This document shows, in pieces, positions 56,199-64,000 of a stretch of 64,000 bases of DNA. The stretch is from Macrococcus sp. 19Msa1099 (GTDB taxonomy: Bacteria > Bacillota > Bacilli > Staphylococcales > Staphylococcaceae). The position numbers were made by a program, and so were the translations under genes. Position 1 is the stretch's first letter. Each line of letters starts with the position of its first letter. The notes under the pieces are model-generated. The model saw only the letters and a program-made list of their open reading frames with translations, had not been told where the DNA came from and made no database searches. The stretch lies in NCBI GenBank assembly GCA_019357535.2, contig CP079955.1:1798001-1862000 (forward strand), in the 5' to 3' direction.

Positions 56199-56642
56199 CT
56201 ACACCTGCTCCTCCGTTATATACTTCGTCATACTAATTGTGACACCACTGTCTTTCTTTACGTTTACCTCGTCCATTAATGACTCGATTAAAAACAAGCC
56301 GAGGCCACCTTCGCGTATAAAGTCAATATTCTCATTTTCTTCATATGGTCCAAGTTCTGATTTCGTACGTTCATAATCAAAGCTTGTACCTGAATCAGAT
56401 ACAATAACCTCTACTTTATCATCAAAGATAACATAACCAACGAGCACATCTCCTTGAACATCATCTTTATAAGCATGTTTAACAGCATTTGTTACCGCTT
56501 CACTTACTGCAATCTTTGTATCTTCTATCTCGTCATAGTTTGCACCCGCACGGTTTAATATCCCTGATAATGTCAGACGGACAAGCCCTACGTATTCTGC
56601 AGTTGCAGGAAATCTCATTTCAACATAATCATATCTTTCCAT
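56199..56642 (-). CDS. rsbW: Anti-sigma factor and serine kinase RsbW
   Basis: 147 aa GHKL ATPase fold: [19 protein letters not shown] (N-box), [12 protein letters not shown] (G1), [15 protein letters not shown] (G2). It binds SigB and phosphorylates RsbV. It lies between rsbV and sigB with 5-bp gaps on both sides. Confidence 0.97.
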   Translation of the reverse strand: MERYDYVEMRFPATAEYVGLVRLTLSGILNRAGANYDEIEDTKIAVSEAVTNAVKHAYKDDVQGDVLVGYVIFDDKVEVIVSDSGTSFDYERTKSELGPYEENENIDFIREGGLGLFLIESLMDEVNVKKDSGVTISMTKYITEEQV

Positions 56643-56646
56643 AAAA

Positions 56647-56970
56647 TTACCCCTCCACCGGTTGATTTACATGCATTAAATCTTTTAAACCAGTGATGTC
56701 AAATAATCTTTCTATACGTTTGTTCACACCTAATACATATAACTCTTTATTATTTTTATTAAGTTCTTTCAACGTTCCAACAAATAAACCTAGTCCTGTA
56801 CTATCCATATAAGTTACTTCATCAATACGTAGATGAATATCATGTGTCCCTTGCTGTCTGATTGGAATTAAAACTTCTTGCAATTCTGGTACAGTCGCAA
56901 CATCCAGTTCACCCGCTACATTAATTTCATAATAAGCGTCGTGCTCTGTTGTATCTATCTTTAAATTCAT
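56647..56970 (-). CDS. rsbV: Anti-anti-sigma factor RsbV
   Basis: 107 aa STAS domain with the phosphoacceptor serine in [15 protein letters not shown]. Unphosphorylated RsbV traps RsbW and frees SigB. GGGAGAAAAGCT precedes the ATG. A SigB-type promoter lies upstream at 57024-57048. Confidence 0.97.
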   Translation of the reverse strand: MNLKIDTTEHDAYYEINVAGELDVATVPELQEVLIPIRQQGTHDIHLRIDEVTYMDSTGLGLFVGTLKELNKNNKELYVLGVNKRIERLFDITGLKDLMHVNQPVEG

Positions 56971-57023
56971 AGCTTTTCTCCCTACTTTATGAGATATTAT
57001 TTTTTGTATATTCTCTGTTAGAA

Positions 57024-57048
57024 ATACCCAAAACTAAAAATTATAAAC
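57024..57048 (-). promoter_or_regulatory. SigB-dependent promoter of rsbVW-sigB
   Basis: Minus strand GTTTAT (57048-57043), 13 bp, GGGTAT (57029-57024), matching the consensus GTTTAA-N12-15-GGGTAT. It gives the known autocatalytic loop of SigB. Confidence 0.88.
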
Positions 57049-57050
57049 CG

Positions 57051-58058
57051 TTATTTTATTCTTTTTATGATTAATATCGTTAAATCATCTTTTTTCTTAG
57101 GATCTCCAATCTTCAGAAGCTCCTCATATACAATTTGCACGATATCTTGTGGATGCAAGTCCTTATACTTACCAATTAGACTTAATAATTCACTCGTATT
57201 AATAAACCCTCCATCTAACTTACGTATTTCAGAAACACCATCCGTGAATACAATGACCATATCTCCAATTTCGATATCGATTTCTTCTTGGTCATAGCGT
57301 GTAGAAGGATGTATGCCAAGTACAAGACCTCGTGCAGACAACTCTTCAAAACTATCAGTCTTACTTCGATATATATGACCCGGCTCATGACCTGCAGATG
57401 CATAATAAAATTTATTATTCACTTCTTCGTACAATCCATAAAACATCGTCACAAACATGTTCTGGTTTATATTCTTCTCGACTACGCGATTCAGTCGCTT
57501 TAAGCCATCACTTGGCAACTGGGAATGACCATACGAATCCATTCCAAATTTAATCATACTCATGGCAAGTGCAGCAGGAATCCCTTTACCGATAACATCA
57601 GCTACTGCGAAACTCATCGTCCCATCTTTATGGTCGATTAAATTAAAATAGTCCCCGTTAACTCGGTGAGCCGGGACACTGATTGCACCAATTTCAATCT
57701 TATCCAGATGTGGTATCTGGGTCTTCAACATTGTTGATTGAAGACTTGCCGCTACATCCATCTCTTTGTCGTGTGCTTCCATCACTTTAACGAGCGCCTT
57801 ATAATCTCGATACGTAAATCCGAACCCTATAATCATTTCTGTAAGAACATCCATACCATATTGTTGTTCGATTGCACTATATGATTTCTCATTAATTAAA
57901 TCTTTATGAAGCATCACAATTTCTTCTGGAGAGATATCGAGTTCGATTGCCTCAAAGCTCAATGCTTGTAATGGTTCTAGATCTTTTTCATCACGTGTCG
58001 TAATATATGTCTCCAATATATCAATATATCTTGAAACTATCTTTTCAATTTGACGCAT
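57051..58058 (-). CDS. rsbU: Phosphoserine phosphatase RsbU
   Basis: 335 aa. The N-terminal ~85-residue helical domain resembles the partner-binding domain of Bacillus RsbU. The C-terminal part is a PP2C-type (SpoIIE) phosphatase with INGDYFNLIDHKDGTM, VADVIGKGIPAALAMSM, YYASAGHEPGHIY, VIVFTDGVSEI. It dephosphorylates RsbV to activate SigB. No RsbRST module is present, so, as in staphylococci, the input is direct. It precedes the SigB promoter. Confidence 0.95.
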   Translation of the reverse strand: MRQIEKIVSRYIDILETYITTRDEKDLEPLQALSFEAIELDISPEEIVMLHKDLINEKSYSAIEQQYGMDVLTEMIIGFGFTYRDYKALVKVMEAHDKEMDVAASLQSTMLKTQIPHLDKIEIGAISVPAHRVNGDYFNLIDHKDGTMSFAVADVIGKGIPAALAMSMIKFGMDSYGHSQLPSDGLKRLNRVVEKNINQNMFVTMFYGLYEEVNNKFYYASAGHEPGHIYRSKTDSFEELSARGLVLGIHPSTRYDQEEIDIEIGDMVIVFTDGVSEIRKLDGGFINTSELLSLIGKYKDLHPQDIVQIVYEELLKIGDPKKKDDLTILIIKRIK

Positions 58059-58075
58059 CCCATTCCCTCCCTTTC

Positions 58076-58108
58076 ACAAAAAAAGACTTTAGGTATTTCC
58101 TAAAGTCT
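58076..58108 (-). terminator. Terminator after mazF
   Basis: AGACTTTAGG / CCTAAAGTCT stem with U-run on the minus strand; it overlaps the mazF stop codon and separates mazEF from rsbU. Confidence 0.75.
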
Positions 58109-58457
58109 ATTCACTATCGATTGATAAACCCAAACTAATTATAAGTGCAGTATCCACTTCTTTCATCTTCGCCTTATCAAGCACAGTTAAATGATCAATC
58201 AACCTATTCTTATCAATGGTTCTAATTTGTTCCAGCAGTATTACCGAATCCTTTTCTAAGCGATGCGTTGTCTTGCCAATTTCAACATGGGTGGGGATTT
58301 TCGCCTTATTAATCTTTGCAGTAATTGCTGCTACAATCACTGTAGGACTATGTTTATTCCCAATATTATTCTGAATAATAACGACGGGGCGTTTACCGCC
58401 TTGTTCAGACCCCTTCACTGGTGACAGATCAGCTAAATAAACATCTCCGCGTTTCAT
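58107..58457 (-). CDS. mazF: MazF-type endoribonuclease toxin
   Basis: 116 aa, PemK/MazF fold: [71 protein letters not shown]. It cleaves mRNA at short motifs. The ATG directly abuts the mazE stop codon. mazEF upstream of rsbU-sigB is the standard staphylococcal arrangement. Confidence 0.96.
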   Translation of the reverse strand: MKRGDVYLADLSPVKGSEQGGKRPVVIIQNNIGNKHSPTVIVAAITAKINKAKIPTHVEIGKTTHRLEKDSVILLEQIRTIDKNRLIDHLTVLDKAKMKEVDTALIISLGLSIDSE

Positions 58458-58598
58458 CTATTCACCATCAAAGGTATATGTCTGATAGTTATCAGTAACT
58501 TCACATTCTAATACATAATGTTCTGATGCTATCGATAAATTTATCTCTGCCATTGATTGATAACCTTCTATCAGCATTTGTTCTAGCTTCTGGCTCAT
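58458..58598 (-). CDS. mazE: MazE antitoxin
   Basis: 46 aa: MSQKLEQMLIEGYQSMAEIN, LSIASEHYVLECEVTDNYQ, TYTFDGE. GGAGGTAAAGAT precedes the ATG. The short staphylococcal-type MazE lacks a large DNA-binding domain and neutralises MazF through its acidic C-terminus. The stop TAG is immediately followed by the mazF ATG. Confidence 0.88.
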   Translation of the reverse strand: MSQKLEQMLIEGYQSMAEINLSIASEHYVLECEVTDNYQTYTFDGE

Positions 58599-58658
58599 AT
58601 CTTTACCTCCATCGTCCGATTACTTACATTTTATCAAAAAGCGATTAAATGACAACAG

Positions 58659-59801
58659 TTATTTCATAAGTTCATTATATACTTCTACATCATCTGCGAT
58701 ATAGTATCGTTTCGGCAGCCTGCGACTTAAAGATGTAAGCACTTCATAAGTAATTGTCCCGAGTTGTTGTGCAACACGCTCTAATGACTGATTGCTATCA
58801 GCGTTATCATCAATTATGATACATTGTGCACCTAATGGTGTATCGTCTGGTACGCGTGCCATCATCTGATCCATACATACGCGACCGATAATCGGAACTT
58901 CAGTACCTTCTAAATTTATATTATAACCTTGCATCGCACGAGGCAGACCATCAGCATACCCAATCGGGAACGTTGCAACAACTTGGTTGCTTTGCGCAGT
59001 GTAAGTAGCGCCATAGCTTACCGTATCACCCGACTTGATATGTTTAATGAAACAAGCAGTAGAGACCAGCTGCACTGCTGGTTGTAGCTTCACGTTACTG
59101 ACAGCTCTAATAAATTCGGACGGATAATAACCATAAAGACTAATACCTAATCTTACAGCATTACATTCTGAACAGTCATAGCGCAATGTTGCTGCGCTGT
59201 TCTGACAATGAATATATTGTGGCTTATTGTCATTAATAATGCCGAGGAACTTATCATACGCACATTCCGTAAGCGTATTATCCTCATCTGCAGAACTAAA
59301 ATGTGTAAACACACCTTCGAAGATAAATTGCTCAACTGCAGCCACTTTATCGACAGCCGCATCATATGCCTGCTTTGTCTGCACACCAATTCTCCCCATT
59401 CCACTGTCCACTTTTATATGCAGCCAGACCGGCTTATCTTCCGCCTCTATATAACGACTTGCATCTTCAACCCACTTTGCATCTGGTGCAGTAAGAGCTA
59501 ATCGATGTCTGGAAGCCTGCCTAATATGTTTGGGGTCTACTACGCCAAGCACTAAAATCTTTGCTTTAATACCATGCATTCGGAGTTCTATCGCTTCATC
59601 AAGTGTAGCAACTGCAAAAAACTCAGTTCCTGATGCCATCAAATACTTTGCAATATTAACTGAACCTAATCCATAACCATTCGCTTTAATTACCGCAATT
59701 ACTGTCTTATTTGGATGCAGCTTTTCTATATCCTTAAAATTACTGCGGATTGCGTCTAGATTGACGTTTACAAATGTCGGACGATAATACCTATCACTCA
59801 T
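58659..59801 (-). CDS. alr: Alanine racemase
   Basis: 380 aa, alanine racemase barrel with PLP lysine in VIAVIKANGYGLG, catalytic Tyr region SYGATYTAQSNQVVATFPIG and SLYGYYPSEF, DSGMGRIGV and GRVCMDQMM. Makes D-alanine for peptidoglycan and teichoic acid alanylation. Between acpS and mazE as in other staphylococci. Confidence 0.96.
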   Translation of the reverse strand: MSDRYYRPTFVNVNLDAIRSNFKDIEKLHPNKTVIAVIKANGYGLGSVNIAKYLMASGTEFFAVATLDEAIELRMHGIKAKILVLGVVDPKHIRQASRHRLALTAPDAKWVEDASRYIEAEDKPVWLHIKVDSGMGRIGVQTKQAYDAAVDKVAAVEQFIFEGVFTHFSSADEDNTLTECAYDKFLGIINDNKPQYIHCQNSAATLRYDCSECNAVRLGISLYGYYPSEFIRAVSNVKLQPAVQLVSTACFIKHIKSGDTVSYGATYTAQSNQVVATFPIGYADGLPRAMQGYNINLEGTEVPIIGRVCMDQMMARVPDDTPLGAQCIIIDDNADSNQSLERVAQQLGTITYEVLTSLSRRLPKRYYIADDVEVYNELMK

Positions 59802-59826
59802 ATGCTCACCTCTATTTATAATACAT

Positions 59827-60183
59827 CTATAGTATCACATTTCCATTTGTCACAATAACATAGGCTGTGGCAATTGTATCTGTATGTGCAATACTGACAT
59901 GCGCATTCGTATTACCTTTTATATATGGTTTTCCTGCCGCATCATTTAAGCAACATATATCATGAAAAGAAAGTTTGCCAATTCCTGTTCCAAGTGCTTT
60001 AGCATACGCTTCTTTCACACAGAAACGGCCAGCTAGATACTCAGCTTTTCTTTTTTCAGATTGGAACGTATCAAATCGTTCGCGTTCATCAGGATGTAAT
60101 ATACGCGTTAAAAACTTGTCATTATCAATATATTGACTCATCCTGCTGATTTCTAATATATCTGTCCCTATCCCCTTTATCAT
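59827..60183 (-). CDS. acpS: Holo-[acyl-carrier-protein] synthase AcpS
   Basis: 118 aa: [14 protein letters not shown] (metal-binding Asp), [31 protein letters not shown] and [16 protein letters not shown]. Transfers 4-phosphopantetheine from CoA to ACP. Its start overlaps the end of the upstream PH-domain gene by 59 bp. Confidence 0.95.
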   Translation of the reverse strand: MIKGIGTDILEISRMSQYIDNDKFLTRILHPDERERFDTFQSEKRKAEYLAGRFCVKEAYAKALGTGIGKLSFHDICCLNDAAGKPYIKGNTNAHVSIAHTDTIATAYVIVTNGNVIL

Positions 60184-60646
60184 CGTTCTCCACTTCTCTC
60201 ATTTTTTGATTGATCAATGTTTTAAGTATAGATGCTTCATCTTCATGAATAAGCTGTATCGAAAGACCGTTCTCAGCTGTATGCACAGTCAATGATTTTA
60301 AATGATATCTTTTCATTACTGGTCCTTGCTCAGTTTCAACATTTTGAATCTTAACATATGGTACGATCAATTCCTCCTTATTCCAAATCCCTGTTAATAA
60401 CACAATCTCATCATCCCCAATGTCATAGTGATTTGCACGATAAACTAAGATTGGCTTTGACACTATATACCACACGATGTCGAGTAACAGCAGCGCTGCC
60501 AATACGATAAATACAATGTTTGAAATTGGCAGGGCAAAGTACCACGTAACGCAATAAAATATTGCAATTATAAACGCAAATATCATTACTTGAATGAATG
60601 CACCTATGCGCATGACCTTTATACTACTTTTATGCATCTGCTTCAT
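60125..60646 (-). CDS. PH-domain membrane protein (YdbS-like), third of a set
   Basis: 173 aa from [20 protein letters not shown] (ATG 60646, GGAGCGTAGTGA upstream). Two membrane helices, then a bacterial PH domain ([40 protein letters not shown]). The overlap with the preceding YdbT-like gene suggests a complex. Family members in Bacillus have been linked to resistance against bacteriocins such as amylocyclicin; function here is not shown. Confidence 0.8.
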   Translation of the reverse strand: MKQMHKSSIKVMRIGAFIQVMIFAFIIAIFYCVTWYFALPISNIVFIVLAALLLLDIVWYIVSKPILVYRANHYDIGDDEIVLLTGIWNKEELIVPYVKIQNVETEQGPVMKRYHLKSLTVHTAENGLSIQLIHEDEASILKTLINQKMREVENDDKGDRDRYIRNQQDESIY

Positions 60647-62141
60647 ATTCACTACGCTCCTTCGCCATAAACCATTCATATATATGCGCCGCATCATCTC
60701 GTTCTATAAAGTCAAGAGCAGTCGTACTCCCTAGCATCCCTGCAGCCACATCAACTTCAATATTACGTAAATCTGCTTTATTCATAAACGGTGTACTCTT
60801 GACACTTAAACTTATTATATTACGCTCTTTGATATATGTTGTTGTCATTGATAATAAACCACCGTTACTGATCGAAAGTTCGTCATCTATAATCGCATAA
60901 CCTGAATTTTTGTACTTAATGATCGCAGTAATAAATGTTAATACAAGAAGTACTGCACCAATAATCCAGGCATAATCAAACCAATAATACTGAATCACAC
61001 TCATAATGATAATAATAAACAACCAGGAAACTTGAAAGTACCTGCGTATACTACGCTTTGGAATCACATGATTCACAGCATTAAAGTTATAAGGCAGGAG
61101 TCGGCAGACAATCTCATACCCTTTATCATATGAAATAAATGGCAATAACTCTATTTCGTCATTACCGATTTCTTCTTCACTCTTCATCTCACTTGTAGTA
61201 ACCACAGTAAACTTTGTCTTATTAAACAACTTTCTGAAATAACTTTGTGTTTCTTTGACACTTTGAATATTTTTCAAAACGATATACTTATCGATACGTT
61301 CAAACAATCCATAGTTTACGTTGATCACTTCACCATCGTAACGCACTGTGTATCGGTGATACTTTATAGCTGTAACGAAGATGCCGATAATATAGCTTAT
61401 CACTAGCAATACTATAGAAAGACCTATAACATACCCATAACCTTCACCAATTAACATTTTAACAGGATTTAAGAAACCATCCAGCGGAATAATTTCATCG
61501 ATTTGTGAATACAGACCGAGTATAATTGCAATGACCGTAAACATGCCGCTACTCGTCACACTCATAAAGAGCAAGTCTTTAAACGCCAATCGATATATCA
61601 CTTCAAATCGATTATCCCCGTTCAATTGATGGTCAACTGCAGCTGACTCTGACATAACAGACTCATCATCCTCTACCGCATCACTTCTCAATTGACGTTT
61701 ACGCTCGGTTAAGAAATTACTCAGACGCACAGCCTCACTTTTAGAAATACTGTTTAGTTCAATACCATCACCTGCTGTACGCACCTGCATAATAACTCCG
61801 CCAAGAATTTGATTAGCAAGACCAGCATTCGTATCAATCGTCTGTATCTTTCCAATATAGATCTCTTTAATCTTCTTACTTATGATTCCTGTTTCCAGCA
61901 ATAATTTATCATCTTCGATCCAGTATTTCGTTATACGTGCTTCAATAATACGGAGTATGATATTAATCAATGTAATAATCAGCATAAATACAGCAAACAT
62001 ATTATTCTGAATCGCATCTAGCGTAAATCCATCACGAACAATCCAGAATAAACCAATCCCAATTAGAAATAAATTCTCCTTTATCGCCTTTAATGCGTTT
62101 GATAAGTACGTCGAATAATGGAGGGTATGTTTACTGTTCAT
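60630..62141 (-). CDS. Large PH-domain membrane protein (YdbT-like)
   Basis: 503 aa with three PH-domain segments (bPH_2): after helices at ~20-65 (WIEDDKLLLETGIISKKIKE), after 195-275 (YDGEVINVNYGLFERIDKYI) and after ~375-405 (AIIDDELSISNGGLLSMTTT). Six helices in three pairs. Same family and arrangement as Bacillus YdbT. It overlaps both neighbours, so the three PH proteins are made together. Confidence 0.85.
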   Translation of the reverse strand: MNSKHTLHYSTYLSNALKAIKENLFLIGIGLFWIVRDGFTLDAIQNNMFAVFMLIITLINIILRIIEARITKYWIEDDKLLLETGIISKKIKEIYIGKIQTIDTNAGLANQILGGVIMQVRTAGDGIELNSISKSEAVRLSNFLTERKRQLRSDAVEDDESVMSESAAVDHQLNGDNRFEVIYRLAFKDLLFMSVTSSGMFTVIAIILGLYSQIDEIIPLDGFLNPVKMLIGEGYGYVIGLSIVLLVISYIIGIFVTAIKYHRYTVRYDGEVINVNYGLFERIDKYIVLKNIQSVKETQSYFRKLFNKTKFTVVTTSEMKSEEEIGNDEIELLPFISYDKGYEIVCRLLPYNFNAVNHVIPKRSIRRYFQVSWLFIIIIMSVIQYYWFDYAWIIGAVLLVLTFITAIIKYKNSGYAIIDDELSISNGGLLSMTTTYIKERNIISLSVKSTPFMNKADLRNIEVDVAAGMLGSTTALDFIERDDAAHIYEWFMAKERSEYEADA

Positions 62142-62607
62142 AATGAATCTCCTTTATTCTCTCTATAATTTGTGATGCAATTAGCTCTGCATCATCAGCA
62201 TACATCAACGGCATCACATTACTATCTCCGCGAGTATATACTGTAACTTGTGCTAATCGATATTTCTGCATTAACCAGCCACGTTTAATACAAACAGACT
62301 GCATAATATCGACAGGTAATACCATACGTTCCGTAAAATATGCCCCACTGGATAGTTCAAGCGTTACTCGATTCAATTGATACTTCGTATATTTTTGGCG
62401 AAGTCTGACACCAATAATAAGCTTGTACAACGGATAGAGCAATAATATAAAAATTAAAAAATCATATTTAATCGTCAAGTATTTATGCATCACAAAATAT
62501 ATTACCCCGGAAATGACAGTGAATAATATAAATAGCATTATCGCTTTTACATACATATATTTAACAGCAGCTTGTGGTTGAAAATTATTTAAATCAATCT
62601 CGTACAT
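62131..62607 (-). CDS. PH-domain membrane protein (YdbS-like), first of a set
   Basis: 158 aa from ATG 62607 with GGAGG 6 bp upstream. Two helices (~22-41 and 47-66) and one PH domain (QLNRVTLELSSGAYFTERMV, LPVDIMQSVCIKRGWLMQKY). It overlaps the YdbT-like gene by 11 bp. Confidence 0.82.
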   Translation of the reverse strand: MYEIDLNNFQPQAAVKYMYVKAIMLFILFTVISGVIYFVMHKYLTIKYDFLIFILLLYPLYKLIIGVRLRQKYTKYQLNRVTLELSSGAYFTERMVLPVDIMQSVCIKRGWLMQKYRLAQVTVYTRGDSNVMPLMYADDAELIASQIIERIKEIHYEQ

Positions 62608-62660
62608 GAGCAACCTCCATTCTTCAAAATTATACCAAAGATATAGAAAGACCTACAAAC

Positions 62661-62690
62661 AAAAAAAAGCCAGGACATCTGTCCTGGCTT
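62661..62690 (-). terminator. cshA terminator
   Basis: Minus strand AAGCCAGGACA-G-TGTCCTGGCTT like stem (62668-62690) followed by U8. Confidence 0.85.
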
Positions 62691-62720
62691 GACTTGTGGC
62701 TTAACGCTCCCAAGACAGCT

Positions 62721-64000
<1,280 letters not shown>

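Overview
The window looks like a chromosomal segment of a low-GC Gram-positive coccus of the family Staphylococcaceae. The gene order is a variant of the staphylococcal groESL-mroQ / rex / tsaD / rrn / tex / sigB-rsb-mazEF / alr-acpS / cshA backbone. The proteins are staphylococcal in style but the accessory content is not that of S. aureus, so Macrococcus or a close relative is the best guess. This is inferred from gene content and order, not from any database comparison.

Layout. 1-16400: partial ABC exporter, many small membrane proteins, GNAT enzymes, a DUF5780 protein with an acidic tail, and two tail-to-tail two-component systems. One of these is a response regulator, ABC transporter and kinase set of the antimicrobial-peptide type. 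Then come an aquaporin and an XRE/DUF3169 pair under a large palindromic operator. This stretch also carries decayed genes and a relic of an insertion sequence end. 16440-19310: a solitary serine-type pseudo-tRNA with its own promoter and terminator, a lipoprotein/secreted-protein pair followed by five hairpins at a 62-bp period, and an XRE/DUF3278 operon with two matching operators. 19300-28260: a Fur-controlled siderophore locus, htsABC-type uptake followed by a staphyloferrin A-type synthesis and export set, all on the minus strand. 28330-30013: a second 62-bp hairpin array, then an intact IS3-family element lodged in the loop of the groESL terminator. 30036-33000: groESL with CIRCE, and mroQ.

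33000-42100: PPK2, oligoendopeptidase, an LPXTG surface protein, a VOC dioxygenase, an RpiR regulator next to a truncated sucrose hydrolase, tatAC and rex. No agr locus is seen in the interval where S. aureus carries agr and scr. 42200-47070: ABC-F protein, an intergenic cluster of DnaA boxes, and the t6A genes tsaD-rimI-tsaB-tsaE. 47130-52625: one rRNA operon (16S, 23S, 5S on the minus strand) preceded by tRNA-Glu, tRNA-Leu and tRNA-Gly. 52724-64000: sprT-like, tex, sigB-rsbW-rsbV-rsbU-mazF-mazE, alr, acpS, three PH-domain membrane proteins and the partial helicase cshA.

The most interesting item is the pseudo-tRNA at 16479-16568. It keeps everything seryl-tRNA synthetase is known to read (acceptor stem, discriminator G, long variable arm). 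Its anticodon arm is a closed palindrome with one extra base, and its T-stem has two U-U mismatches. That suggests a serine carrier working outside translation, for instance in cell-wall bridge synthesis. Other notable points are the two unrelated hairpin arrays sharing a 62-bp period, the IS placed inside a terminator loop, and the DnaA-box cluster near tsaD.
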